Origin: Methylobacterium durans
GTDB lineage: Bacteria; Pseudomonadota; Alphaproteobacteria; Rhizobiales; Beijerinckiaceae
DNA: 64,000 nt
Assembly (NCBI RefSeq): GCF_003173715.1
Contig: NZ_CP029550.1
Coordinates: 2,604,001 to 2,668,000, forward strand
Direction of reading: 5' to 3'
Positions 25,827 through 33,673 of this stretch are shown here, one piece after another; the stretch's first letter is position 1; each line of letters starts with the position of its first letter. The notes under the pieces are model-generated. The model searched no databases and had not been told where the DNA came from. It saw only the letters and a program-made list of their open reading frames with translations. The position numbers were made by a program, and so were the translations under genes.

Positions 25827-26666
25827 ATGCCCCAGCATCCCGCCCTCAGCCCCGGCCGCGCCGCCCTCGTGACCGGCGCCGCGAGCGGCCTCGGGCTCGC
25901 CGCCGCCAGGGCCTTCGCCGGCCTGGGCATGAACGTCTGGCTCGCGGACCTGCCGGGCGAGGCGCTGGAGGCCGCGCGCGCCGAGGTCGCGGCCCTCGCG
26001 GCCGTCGAGGTGCGGGCGGTGCCGACCGATGTCGGGAGCCGCGAGGCCGTGGCCGCCCTGCGCGAGGCCATGCTCGCGCAGGGCGGCCCTCCGGCCGTGC
26101 TGATGCTGAATGCCGGCATCGAGGGCGGCGGCACGCTCTTCTCCGACCTCGACCTCTGGCACCGCATCCTCGACACCAACCTCTGGGGCGTGGTCAACGG
26201 CATCGGCGCCTTCGTGCCGGGCATGATCGAGGCGGGCCGGCCCGGCGCCGTCATCGTCACGGGCTCGAAGCAGGGCATCACCACGCCGCCTGGCAACACG
26301 CCCTACAACGTCTCGAAGGCGGGCGTGAAGGTCGTCACCGAGGCGCTCGCCCACGACCTGCGCGGGCGCGCGGGCTGCCCCGTCAGCGCGCATCTCTTCA
26401 TCCCGGGCTTCGTCTATACGGGCCTCGCCAGGGCCCGCGGGGTCGCCGAGAAGCCGGAGGGCGCCTGGACGCCGGAGGAGACGATCGCCTTCCTGCTGGA
26501 GCGGTTGGACGATTTCTACATCCTCTGCCCCGACAACGAGACCTCGCGGGCGCAGGACGAGCGCCGCATCGCCTGGGCGGCCGGCGACATCATCGAGAAC
26601 CGTCCGGCGCTGTCGCGCTGGCACCCGGATCACGCCGAGGCGTTCAGGCGGCACATGGCGGGCTGA
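25827..26666 (+). CDS. SDR-family oxidoreductase
   Basis: 279 residues. The cofactor motif is TGAASGLG (about 16-23), NAGIEGGG follows, the catalytic Ser lies in VTGSKQG and the Tyr-x3-Lys in YNVSKAGVKV. Its C-terminus (DDFYILCPDNETSRAQDERR) is longer than FabG and of a type seen in SDRs that act on larger alcohols or aldehydes. A GGAGA lies 11 bases before the ATG. Stands alone and divergent from the xylanase gene; the substrate is unknown. Confidence 0.8.
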   Translation: MPQHPALSPGRAALVTGAASGLGLAAARAFAGLGMNVWLADLPGEALEAARAEVAALAAVEVRAVPTDVGSREAVAALREAMLAQGGPPAVLMLNAGIEGGGTLFSDLDLWHRILDTNLWGVVNGIGAFVPGMIEAGRPGAVIVTGSKQGITTPPGNTPYNVSKAGVKVVTEALAHDLRGRAGCPVSAHLFIPGFVYTGLARARGVAEKPEGAWTPEETIAFLLERLDDFYILCPDNETSRAQDERRIAWAAGDIIENRPALSRWHPDHAEAFRRHMAG

Positions 26667-26795
26667 AGGGGCGTGTCCGGCACGAGCCGCACGGCCCACG
26701 CAACATTTCGCGCAATCGCCCGGACATGGCCCTCACCTAATCGTCCCGCCCGCGGCCGATCTCCGGCCGCGCTCTTGCGAGTGGCGGGACCGAAC

Positions 26796-27176
26796 ATGAC
26801 GACAGGCGTGAGCACGGGAACCGCGGGGCAGATCCTGCGGATCCTCATCGCCCTCTTCTTCCTCGTCGCGGCGGGGATGAAGTTCGCGGGCACCGCGTTC
26901 GAGGTCGCGGGATTCGAGCGCTTCGGCTACGCCCTCTGGTTCATGTACGTGGTGGGCGCCCTCCAGGTCGTCGGCGCACTGCTCCTCGCGATGCGCGGCA
27001 CGGCCGCCCTCGGCGCGGCGCTCCTCGCCGTGATCATGCTCGGCGCGGTGGGAAGCCACCTGCGGGCGGGCGACCCCGTGACCATGGCGATGCCGGCCTT
27101 CATTCTCCTCGTCGTGCTCACCGGCATCGCCGGGCTCACGCGGCCCGCCGGCCTCGGGGCCCGGCGGCCCGCGTGA
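26796..27176 (+). CDS. DoxX-like membrane protein
   Basis: 126 residues with four hydrophobic helices. ILIALFFLVAAGMKFAGTAF and WFMYVVGALQVVGALLLAM are typical of the small DoxX-like family. Function in bacteria is mostly unknown; some members associate with redox proteins. It begins 130 bases after the SDR gene. Confidence 0.68.
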   Translation: MTTGVSTGTAGQILRILIALFFLVAAGMKFAGTAFEVAGFERFGYALWFMYVVGALQVVGALLLAMRGTAALGAALLAVIMLGAVGSHLRAGDPVTMAMPAFILLVVLTGIAGLTRPAGLGARRPA

Positions 27177-27315
27177 GCCCGGTGTCGCCCTCGTGAGACG
27201 GCCCCGGCTGGCGAACCTCTTGCGAGGGGTATAATCCGGGTCGCCGCCGGGCAGGGGGCGCGGGCCGCGAGCCCTGCCCTCCGCCCCGGTGGCCGCACGA
27301 ACACGGGAGCCGCCC

Positions 27316-28794
27316 TTGGCCACGATCATCCCCGTCGCTTCCTTCGACTGCGTCGTCTTCGGCGCCACGGGAGACCTCACCACCCGCAAGCTCCTGCCGG
27401 CCCTCTATTACCGCTACAAGGACGGGCAGATCCCGCCGACGAGCCGCATCATCGGCGCCTCCCGCTCGGAGATCACGGGAGACCAGTTCCGCGAGCGGGC
27501 GCGGGACGCCCTCAAGCGCTTCGTGCCAGGCCACGACCTCTCCGAGGAGGCGCTCTCGGCCTTCGTCGACCATCTCGACTACGTCGCGGTCGACGGCGCG
27601 GGCGAGGACGGCTGGGAGGATCTCGCGGTAAAGCTCGCCGAGCGCCCGGATCAGGTGCGGCCCTATTACCTCGCCACCTCGCCCGACCTCTACGGCGCGA
27701 TCTGCCGGAACCTCGCCCGCCACGGGCTCATCGGCGAGAAGAGCCGCGTCGTCCTGGAGAAGCCGATCGGCAAGGACCTGAAATCCGCCCGCGCCATCAA
27801 CGACGCGGTCGGCGAGGTCTTCCCCGAGGAGCAGATCTTCCGGATCGACCATTATCTCGGCAAGGAGACGGTCCAGAACCTGCTGGCGCTGCGCTTCGCC
27901 AACACGATCTTCGAGCGGCTCTGGACCGCCGACGTGATCGACCACGTCCAGATCACGGTCGGCGAGACCGTCGGCGTCGAGGGCCGCGCCGGATATTACG
28001 ACACCTCCGGCGCCCTGCGGGACATGGTGCAGAACCACCTCCTGCAACTCCTCTGCCTCACCGCGATGGAGAGCCCGCTCAACCTCGACGCGAACTCCGT
28101 GCGCGATGAGAAGCTGAAGGTTCTGCGGGCGCTCAAGCCGATCACGGTCAACGACGTGCAGCACGTCACCGTGCGCGGCCAGTACGCGGCGGGCGCCGTC
28201 GAAGGCAGGCCGGTGGAGGGCTACCTCGCCGACCTCGGCCCCGGCTCGCAGAGCCGCACCGAGACCTTCGTGGCGCTCAAGCTCGAAGTGCAATCCTGGC
28301 GCTGGGCCGGCGTGCCCTTCTACCTTCGCACCGGCAAGCGGCTGCCGCAGAAGATGTCCGAGATCGTGGTGCAGTTCCGCGCCTCGCCCTTCTCGATCTT
28401 CCCCGAGGAAGCCTTCGGGCGCGAGCCGAACCGCCTCGTCATCCGCCTGCAGCCGCAGGAGGGCATGAAGCTCGAGGTGATGACGAAGGATCCCGGCCCC
28501 GGCGGCATGCGCCTGCGGCCGACCGCCCTCGACATCTCCTTCGAGGAGACCTTCAAGCAGCGCTACCCCGACGCCTACGAGCGCCTGCTGATGGACGTGG
28601 TGCGCGGCAACCCGACCCTGTTCATGCGCCGCGACGAGGTCGAGGTCGCCTGGGCCTGGGCGGATTCGCTGCTGAAGGCCTGGGCCGACCGGCCCGAGGC
28701 GCCGCGCCCCTACGCCGCCGGCTCCTGGGGGCCGACCGCGGCGATCGCCCTGATCGAGCGCGACGGGCGCACGTGGCACGAAGATCTGCGCTGA
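27316..28794 (+). CDS. zwf: Glucose-6-phosphate 1-dehydrogenase
   Basis: About 492 residues. FGATGDLTTRKLLPALY is the NADP-binding motif, EKPIGKDLKSA and FRIDHYLGKETVQNLLALRF contain the catalytic His and substrate residues. It opens the oxidative pentose-phosphate and Entner-Doudoroff routes. The best ribosome site (GGGAG, six bases upstream) points to a TTG start at 27316; a GTG at 27289 is in frame but has none. The gene is followed by two hairpins. Confidence 0.92.
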   Translation: MATIIPVASFDCVVFGATGDLTTRKLLPALYYRYKDGQIPPTSRIIGASRSEITGDQFRERARDALKRFVPGHDLSEEALSAFVDHLDYVAVDGAGEDGWEDLAVKLAERPDQVRPYYLATSPDLYGAICRNLARHGLIGEKSRVVLEKPIGKDLKSARAINDAVGEVFPEEQIFRIDHYLGKETVQNLLALRFANTIFERLWTADVIDHVQITVGETVGVEGRAGYYDTSGALRDMVQNHLLQLLCLTAMESPLNLDANSVRDEKLKVLRALKPITVNDVQHVTVRGQYAAGAVEGRPVEGYLADLGPGSQSRTETFVALKLEVQSWRWAGVPFYLRTGKRLPQKMSEIVVQFRASPFSIFPEEAFGREPNRLVIRLQPQEGMKLEVMTKDPGPGGMRLRPTALDISFEETFKQRYPDAYERLLMDVVRGNPTLFMRRDEVEVAWAWADSLLKAWADRPEAPRPYAAGSWGPTAAIALIERDGRTWHEDLR

Positions 28795-28830
28795 CGCGCA
28801 GCCGGTACGAAGACCCGTTCCGACGCACGA

Positions 28831-28858
28831 GAGCCCGGACCCCGCGAGGCCCGGGCTC
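28831..28858. terminator. Hairpin downstream of zwf
   Basis: GAGCCCGG, a 12-base loop, CCGGGCTC: an eight-pair perfect stem. It lies between zwf and the convergent Gly/Ser-rich gene. No T-run follows, so it may work with Rho or together with the second hairpin just after it. Confidence 0.55.
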
Positions 28859-28868
28859 CGCCCCCCGG

Positions 28869-28888
28869 CCCTCCGGCGCACCGGAGGG
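28869..28888. terminator. Second hairpin between zwf and the convergent gene
   Basis: CCCTCCGG-CGCA-CCGGAGGG, an eight-pair stem with a four-base loop, 22 bases before the stop of the leftward gene. Probably a bidirectional terminator. Confidence 0.6.
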
Positions 28889-28910
28889 CATCCATCGCGC
28901 GTCCGCGCCC

Positions 28911-29324
28911 TTACCGGCCGGTCGTCGAGGTCGACTTCACCGGCTTCTCGCCGGGCACGTGCGACATCGTCCTGGTCCGCGATTCCACGGATTCACCGTC
29001 CCGGACCTTGGTCTTGGTCTGCGATTTCGAGAAGGTGCCCCCGTCATGGGCCATCGCCTTCGACTGGCCGTTGAGGCCCTGCCCGGTCTCGTTCGCGTGC
29101 GAGCGGCTCTTCGCCTTGTCGCCGGCCGCAGTGCCGCCGGTGGCGAGGGAGGAGCCGGTGCGCCCGTCCGCGCCCGTCGAGGTGCCGCCGGTGCCGACGC
29201 TCGAGGCCGAGGTGCCGCCCGCGGCCGCGGAGCCGGCGCTGCCGCCGGTGACGCTCGTCTGCGCCAGGACCGGTGCGGCGAGGAGGGTGGCGCAGAGCGC
29301 CACGGGCAGGAGGATGCGGAGCAT
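28911..29324 (-). CDS. Secreted Gly/Ser-rich protein 3
   Basis: 137 residues from ATG 29324. Signal peptide (LRILLPVALCATLLAAPVLA), then a low-complexity Gly/Ser/Thr part including SSVGTGGTSTGADGRTG, and a polar C-terminus. The GTGGTS unit is shared with the repeat protein at 29790-30191. The start is eight bases after the stop of the preceding gene, so the three genes are co-transcribed. Function unknown; exported and probably disordered. Confidence 0.6.
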   Translation of the reverse strand: MLRILLPVALCATLLAAPVLAQTSVTGGSAGSAAAGGTSASSVGTGGTSTGADGRTGSSLATGGTAAGDKAKSRSHANETGQGLNGQSKAMAHDGGTFSKSQTKTKVRDGESVESRTRTMSHVPGEKPVKSTSTTGR

Positions 29325-29332
29325 GGGTCGCC

Positions 29333-29712
29333 TCACTTCTTGTCGGGGTGGCGGGTGACGACGCAGTCGCCGGAGCCCGCGACCACGGCCGAGCCGTTGC
29401 CGCTGGTGCTGACGGACGAGCTGGAACGGCCGTCGCCGGAGCGGACGGTGACCGAGTTGCCGCCCGTGCTGGAACTCGTGGTGCCGCCGGGCCGGCGGTG
29501 ACGGAACTCGTCACGCTGCCGTCGGACTTCGAGCGATCCTCCACCACACGGCAGGGCTTGCCCTCGCTGTTGGTGACGGTGGTGCCCCCCGACACCCCGC
29601 CCGGCCCGGCCGTGACGGTGCTGGTCTGCGCGTAGCCCGCCGCCACGGCGCCCGTCAGGGCCGCGACACCGAAAACGGGCAGGAGCAGGCTGGGGAAGCT
29701 GAAGCGCGACAT
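29333..29712 (-). CDS. Secreted Gly/Ser-rich protein 2 (frameshifted here)
   Basis: ATG at 29712 gives MSRFSFPSLLLPVFGVAALT, a signal peptide, then TVTAGPGGVSGGTTVTNSEG and a CRVVEDRSKSDGS segment. After SSVTAGP the frame is lost at about 29488-29497. In the frame one base back it continues as GGTTSSSTGGNSVTVRSGDG and then through a GDCVVTRHPDKK end with a stop at 29333-29335. Adding one G to the CCCGG there (making CCCGGG) restores a single 126-residue protein with two cysteines. Same gene order and composition as its two neighbours; function unknown. Confidence 0.58.
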
Positions 29713-29789
29713 GAGCGTCTCCCTGGGCGTCGACTCAGGATCTCCCGGATGCGGAAACGAGCGGCCCCATCGGGACCGCCCGCGGCGCG

Positions 29790-30191
29790 TCAGCGCTTGT
29801 CGAGGCCCTTGTGCTGGCCGTGCTCGCCCGCCTTGCCGTGCTCGCCGGACTTGCCGGGGCCGTCCTTCATGCCGCTGCCGGAGCCGGCCGAGGAGCCACC
29901 CGTGCCCACCGTCGAGCCGGTGGTGTTGCCCGCCGAGGAGCCGCCGGTGCCGACCGTGGACGAGCTCTTGCCGCTGCCTGCGGACGAGCCGCCGGTCCCG
30001 AGCGTCGAGGAGGAGCCGCTGCCGGAGCCCGCCGAGGAGCCGCCGGTGCCCACCGTGGACGAGCTGGTGCCGCCGCCGGCCGAGGAGCCGCCCGTGCCGA
30101 CGGTCGAGCTCGACTGGGCGAGAGCGAGCGCCGCGCCGCCCACGACGAAGGTGGTCGCCAGGGCTGCGACGCGAATCTGCTTCAGCAACAT
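29790..30191 (-). CDS. Secreted Gly/Ser-rich tandem-repeat protein 1
   Basis: 133 residues. The ATG at 30191 has GGAGG upstream. After the signal peptide (ALATTFVVGGAALALAQ) come five imperfect repeats of the unit SSSTVGTGGSSAGSG, then a charged tail with GEHGKAGEHGQHKGLDKR. Composition and export suggest a flexible cell-surface or matrix protein. It is first of three similar genes on the minus strand. I do not recognise a named family. Confidence 0.65.
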   Translation of the reverse strand: MLLKQIRVAALATTFVVGGAALALAQSSSTVGTGGSSAGGGTSSSTVGTGGSSAGSGSGSSSTLGTGGSSAGSGKSSSTVGTGGSSAGNTTGSTVGTGGSSAGSGSGMKDGPGKSGEHGKAGEHGQHKGLDKR

Positions 30192-30506
30192 AGATTTCCT
30201 CCAAATTCGATTCTGATATCGAGCCATAATCCCGATATTCGCGGCTTGAAATGCGCGGCTGTCCGATATCGTTCCGAAATTTTCTTATGGTTTTTCGGCA
30301 ATCGCGCAGATGATTTTTGGCGCGGCAACGAATCGGGTGCAATTTTTTTGGGAAAGACTATCGTGCCCAAGATGCCGCGCGAAGCCGGCGGCGCGGCTGC
30401 TGGCAGTCATGCGCGGCTCGGGTCGGATCGAGGACCAGGAACGGGAGCGCGTCTCGAACCGTTCCGCGGTCGAAATCCCGCCCGCAATCGGTCGGTACCG
30501 GACCCC

Positions 30507-31271
30507 TCAGAGCGGATCCTGCGCGACGAGGGCGAAGGTGAGGAGGTCGACGTCGGCCGCTCCGCCCCGCAGCAGCGCGCGGGCGGCGGCGTTCGCGGTG
30601 GCACCGGTCGTGGTGACGTCGTCGACGAGGAGCACACGCCGGCCCTGCAGCCGCGGGCGCCCCGCCTCCGGGACTCGAAAGGCCCCTTGGAGGTTCGCGG
30701 CGCGCCCCGCCCGGCTCAGGCCCACCTGGGAGCGGGTCGCCCGCACGCGCTTCAGCGCGCCGGGCTCGAAGGGCAGTCCGGACGAGCGGGCGATCGGACG
30801 GGCGAGGAGGGCGGATTGGTTGAAGCGGCGCCGGAACAGGCGCCAGCGATGGAGCGGCACCGGCACGACGCAATCCGCCTCGGCGAGCAGCTCGCGCCCG
30901 CGCGCGGCCATCATCCGGGCCATCGGCACGGCGAGATCGAGCCGGTCCTCGTATTTGAGGCGATGGACGATCTCGCGCGCCGTGCCGTCGTAGAGAGCGA
31001 CGGCCCGTCCTCGTCCGAAGACAGGCGGCTCGGCGATGGCGCGGGGCGAGAGGAGGGGCCCGATCCCGAGATCGAGGGCGAACGGGGTCCCGTAGCGCGG
31101 GCAGTAGGGTGCCTCGATCAGGCGTAGGCCGGTCCAGCAGGCGGGGCAGAGGGCGCCGGGATCGGCGGTCGCGGCGCCGCAGGCGGCGCAGGTCGGCGGG
31201 TAGACGAGACCGAGCGCGTGGCGGAGCAGCGACCGGAACGCGGGCACCGATGCGAGAAGCGGTGCCCGCAC
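30507..31271 (-). CDS. comF: ComF-family phosphoribosyltransferase-like protein
   Basis: 254 residues if the GTG at 31271 is used; a GTG at 31247 is an alternative. The N-terminus has a small zinc-finger-like pattern (PPTCAACGA, LCPACWTGL). Then come DCVVPVPLHRWRLFRRRFNQ and RVLLVDDVTTTGATANAAAR, the phosphoribosyltransferase loop with the paired Asp. ComF proteins take part in DNA uptake in competent bacteria and otherwise have an ill-defined role. It is divergent from a SAM methyltransferase gene, with a small secreted protein between, an order common in Rhizobiales. Confidence 0.82.
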   Translation of the reverse strand: MRAPLLASVPAFRSLLRHALGLVYPPTCAACGAATADPGALCPACWTGLRLIEAPYCPRYGTPFALDLGIGPLLSPRAIAEPPVFGRGRAVALYDGTAREIVHRLKYEDRLDLAVPMARMMAARGRELLAEADCVVPVPLHRWRLFRRRFNQSALLARPIARSSGLPFEPGALKRVRATRSQVGLSRAGRAANLQGAFRVPEAGRPRLQGRRVLLVDDVTTTGATANAAARALLRGGAADVDLLTFALVAQDPL

Positions 31272-31279
31272 GCGGGTTC

Positions 31280-31510
31280 CTAATGCGCCGTCTGGGCGGG
31301 CGGCTGGCCCGCGTTGTTCCGGCGCTCCTCCTTGTTGGCGCGGTGGCGCCCGATGGCGCAGCCTGCGGCTGCGCCGACGACCCCGTGCCCGGCCATGTGG
31401 CCGGCGACGCCGCCGACGATGGCGCCCTTGAGGCAGCCCTTGGCTTCGGCCGCGTTGCTGAGGGAGAGGGCCGTGAGGACCATCGCGGCTCCGAGGACAA
31501 TGCGCTTCAT
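31280..31510 (-). CDS. Small secreted glycine-zipper protein
   Basis: 76 residues. Signal peptide ending AAEA, then a Cys-containing KGCLKGAIVGGVAGHMAGHG and VVGAAAGCAIGRHRAN. The spaced glycines (GxxxG-like) match the glycine-zipper proteins of the alphaproteobacterial envelope. It ends eight bases before the comF start. Function unknown. Confidence 0.62.
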   Translation of the reverse strand: MKRIVLGAAMVLTALSLSNAAEAKGCLKGAIVGGVAGHMAGHGVVGAAAGCAIGRHRANKEERRNNAGQPPAQTAH

Positions 31511-31675
31511 CGCTGAATACTCCGGTCAAGGTGGAGCAGAAACGATCCGGCTCCTCTGCCGTTCCGGTCTCGCGCAAGCGTGATGGGAGGCTCGGGGCCG
31601 AGCCTTTCGTCGCACGCATGCCGCGAGCATCCCGGCCCGCTGGCAACCGCACCGCCATCGCCCCATTGTCTGCCG

Positions 31676-32584
31676 ATGGACGCGCCGATTCCCCTGTTCG
31701 ACACGCCGCTCGGCCGCCGCCGCCTCGCCCGGGCCCGCGCGGGCGGCTACGCCGACTTCCTGCTCGCCCGCACGATTGAGGATCTGGAGGATCGGCTCGC
31801 CGCCGTGCTGCGGACCTTCTCCCGCGCTCTCGATCTCGCCTCGCCGATGCCCGCGGCGGCACAGCGCCTTGCGGCCGGCGGGCGCGCGGGATCCGTCCTG
31901 CGCCTCGCGCCCGTGCCGGAGGCGGCCGACGGGCTTCTGCGCGTCGTCGGAGACCCCGAATCGCTGCCCTTCGCCGCCGAGAGCTTCGACCTCGCGGTCT
32001 CGCTGCTGGCGCTCCAGCACGTCAACGACCTGCCTGGTGCCCTGGTCCAGCTCCGCCGGGCCCTGCGGCCGGACGGGCTCTTCATCGGCTGCCTCCTCGG
32101 CGGACGCACCCTCACGGAGCTGCGCCAAGCCTTCGCGGCGGCCGAGAGCGAGATCGAGGACGGGATCAGTCCGCGCATCGCGCCCTTCGCCGAGGTGCGC
32201 GAGATCGGCGGCCTTCTCCAGCGGGCGGGCTTTGCCCTGCCGGTCACCGACACCGAGACCCTGACGGTGCGCTATCCCGATCCCTTCGCCCTGATGCGGG
32301 ATCTGCGCGCGATGGGGCTGACCAACATCCTGACGGAGCGCCGCCGCACGCCGCTGCGGCGCGCGACGCTCGTCCGCGCGGCCGAGATCTACGCCGACCG
32401 CTTCGCCGACCCGGACGGGCGCCTGCGGGCGAGCTTCGAGATCCTCTGGGTCTCGGGCTGGGCGCCGCACGAGAGCCAGCAGAAGCCGCTCCGGCCCGGC
32501 AGCGCCAAGGCGCGGCTCGCCGATGCCCTGAACACGAGCGAGATCGGTCCCGACAGCACCCCCGCCGAGAGGAGCCAGCGATGA
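31676..32584 (+). CDS. SAM-dependent methyltransferase (BioC/NDUFAF5-like)
   Basis: 302 residues. FDTPLGRRRLARA at the start and the post-motif LRRALRPDGLFIGCLLGGRT are typical of the NDUFAF5-like group, whose human member modifies an arginine of a complex I subunit. The nucleotide site (DPESLPFAAESFDLAVSLLALQ) is present. FEILWVSGWAPHESQQKPLR is the family's C-terminal signature. The stop overlaps the ATG of the next gene by four bases. Confidence 0.78.
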   Translation: MDAPIPLFDTPLGRRRLARARAGGYADFLLARTIEDLEDRLAAVLRTFSRALDLASPMPAAAQRLAAGGRAGSVLRLAPVPEAADGLLRVVGDPESLPFAAESFDLAVSLLALQHVNDLPGALVQLRRALRPDGLFIGCLLGGRTLTELRQAFAAAESEIEDGISPRIAPFAEVREIGGLLQRAGFALPVTDTETLTVRYPDPFALMRDLRAMGLTNILTERRRTPLRRATLVRAAEIYADRFADPDGRLRASFEILWVSGWAPHESQQKPLRPGSAKARLADALNTSEIGPDSTPAERSQR

Positions 32585-32940
32585 GAGAGCCCGGCCCCGA
32601 CCATCCGATCGGAATCGCGCCGCACGCCAATCGCGTCCGCGTGAGCGCGCGTGGCCAGTCCGTCGCCGATTCGCGCCGCGCCCTGCGCCTCAGCGAGGCG
32701 AGCTACCTGCCGGTCCTCTACATCCCGCGGGCGGACGCCCGGTTCGAGCTGTTCCGCAGGAGCACCCGCACCAGCCACTGCCCTTACAAGGGCGAGGCCA
32801 GCTACTACGACCTCGTCGTCGACGGCGAGGTGCGCCCGAACGCGGTCTGGAGCTACGAGGACCCGTTCCCGGCGGTGAACGCCATTCGCGGGCACCTCGC
32901 CTTCTACCCGGACAAGGTCGACGCGATCGAGGACGCGTAG
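32581..32940 (+). CDS. DUF427 domain protein
   Basis: 119 residues. VLYIPRADARFELFRRSTRT, SHCPYKGEASYYDLVV and AVWSYEDPFPAVNAIRGHLA with FYPDKVD are the marks of the DUF427 beta-barrel family. No activity is established for most members. Translationally coupled to the methyltransferase. Confidence 0.8.
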   Translation: MREPGPDHPIGIAPHANRVRVSARGQSVADSRRALRLSEASYLPVLYIPRADARFELFRRSTRTSHCPYKGEASYYDLVVDGEVRPNAVWSYEDPFPAVNAIRGHLAFYPDKVDAIEDA

Positions 32941-32964
32941 AAGGCGGCCCGCCCTCGCTTTTAG

Positions 32965-32990
32965 CCGATCTCGGGCGTGCCCGAGATCGG
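32965..32990. terminator. Strong bidirectional hairpin
   Basis: CCGATCTCGGGC-GT-GCCCGAGATCGG is a twelve-base perfect palindrome after DUF427 and before the convergent DUF4142 gene. A T-rich stretch (CGCTTTTAG) lies on its left side, which suits the leftward gene. Confidence 0.7.
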
Positions 32991-33046
32991 TCCTTGCTGG
33001 TCCGGACCGGGCGAAGCCGATCCGGGTGGGTGCGACGCGCCTGCTC

Positions 33047-33589
33047 CTACTTGTCGAGGTCCTGCGCCATCTTCAGGTGGTGGTCGAGATGCGGCTGGGT
33101 CTTGCCGGCCCAGGATTTCAGGTCGGCATTGTCGCCGCTCTTCGCGTAGCGCCCGAACAGGTCCACGGCGTCTTTGTGCGCCTTCACCTGATCGCTGTGG
33201 TACTGCTTGTTGAAGTCGTTGCCCTGCAGGCCCTTCAGCTTGTCGAGCTTGCTCTGGTGCGTGCTGTCGAGTTCCGTCGGCAGGGTCGCCTGCACCTTGC
33301 CGCCCTCGACGAAGCCCTTCAGGTCGCTGGTCGTCTTCTTGTGCTCGTCGATCATCTGCTTGGCGTAGGTCTTCGTGGCGTCGTCGCCCCGCTCGACCGC
33401 GAGCTGGCTCGACTGGATCTCGAACATGTCGCTGATCGCCGCCTCCTTCACGAAGTCCGCGGTCGATGGTGCGGCTCCGACGAGCGTGTTCAGGCCGCTC
33501 TTTTCGCTGAGCGACTGGGCCAGGCCGGGCGAGGCCGCGGGCAGGGTGAGCGCAGCCAGGCAGGCAGCAACTAGAAGATGATTTTTCAT
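33047..33589 (-). CDS. DUF4142 periplasmic protein
   Basis: 180 residues. Signal peptide ending GLAQ, then the ferritin-like helical DUF4142: TADFVKEAAISDMFEIQSSQ, AKQMIDEHKKTTSDLKGF and a C-terminal DHHLKMAQDLDK. Members are often induced by stress and exported; the function is not known. It ends in the strong hairpin at 32965-32990. Confidence 0.8.
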   Translation of the reverse strand: MKNHLLVAACLAALTLPAASPGLAQSLSEKSGLNTLVGAAPSTADFVKEAAISDMFEIQSSQLAVERGDDATKTYAKQMIDEHKKTTSDLKGFVEGGKVQATLPTELDSTHQSKLDKLKGLQGNDFNKQYHSDQVKAHKDAVDLFGRYAKSGDNADLKSWAGKTQPHLDHHLKMAQDLDK

Positions 33590-33673
33590 AGCAGATTCCC
33601 TCTGAAATTGAGTGGAGGGAAAAGGTTCGCCGCCCTCCGGGAGTTCCGCTTCGCGGGCGACTTGCCGCTGCCT

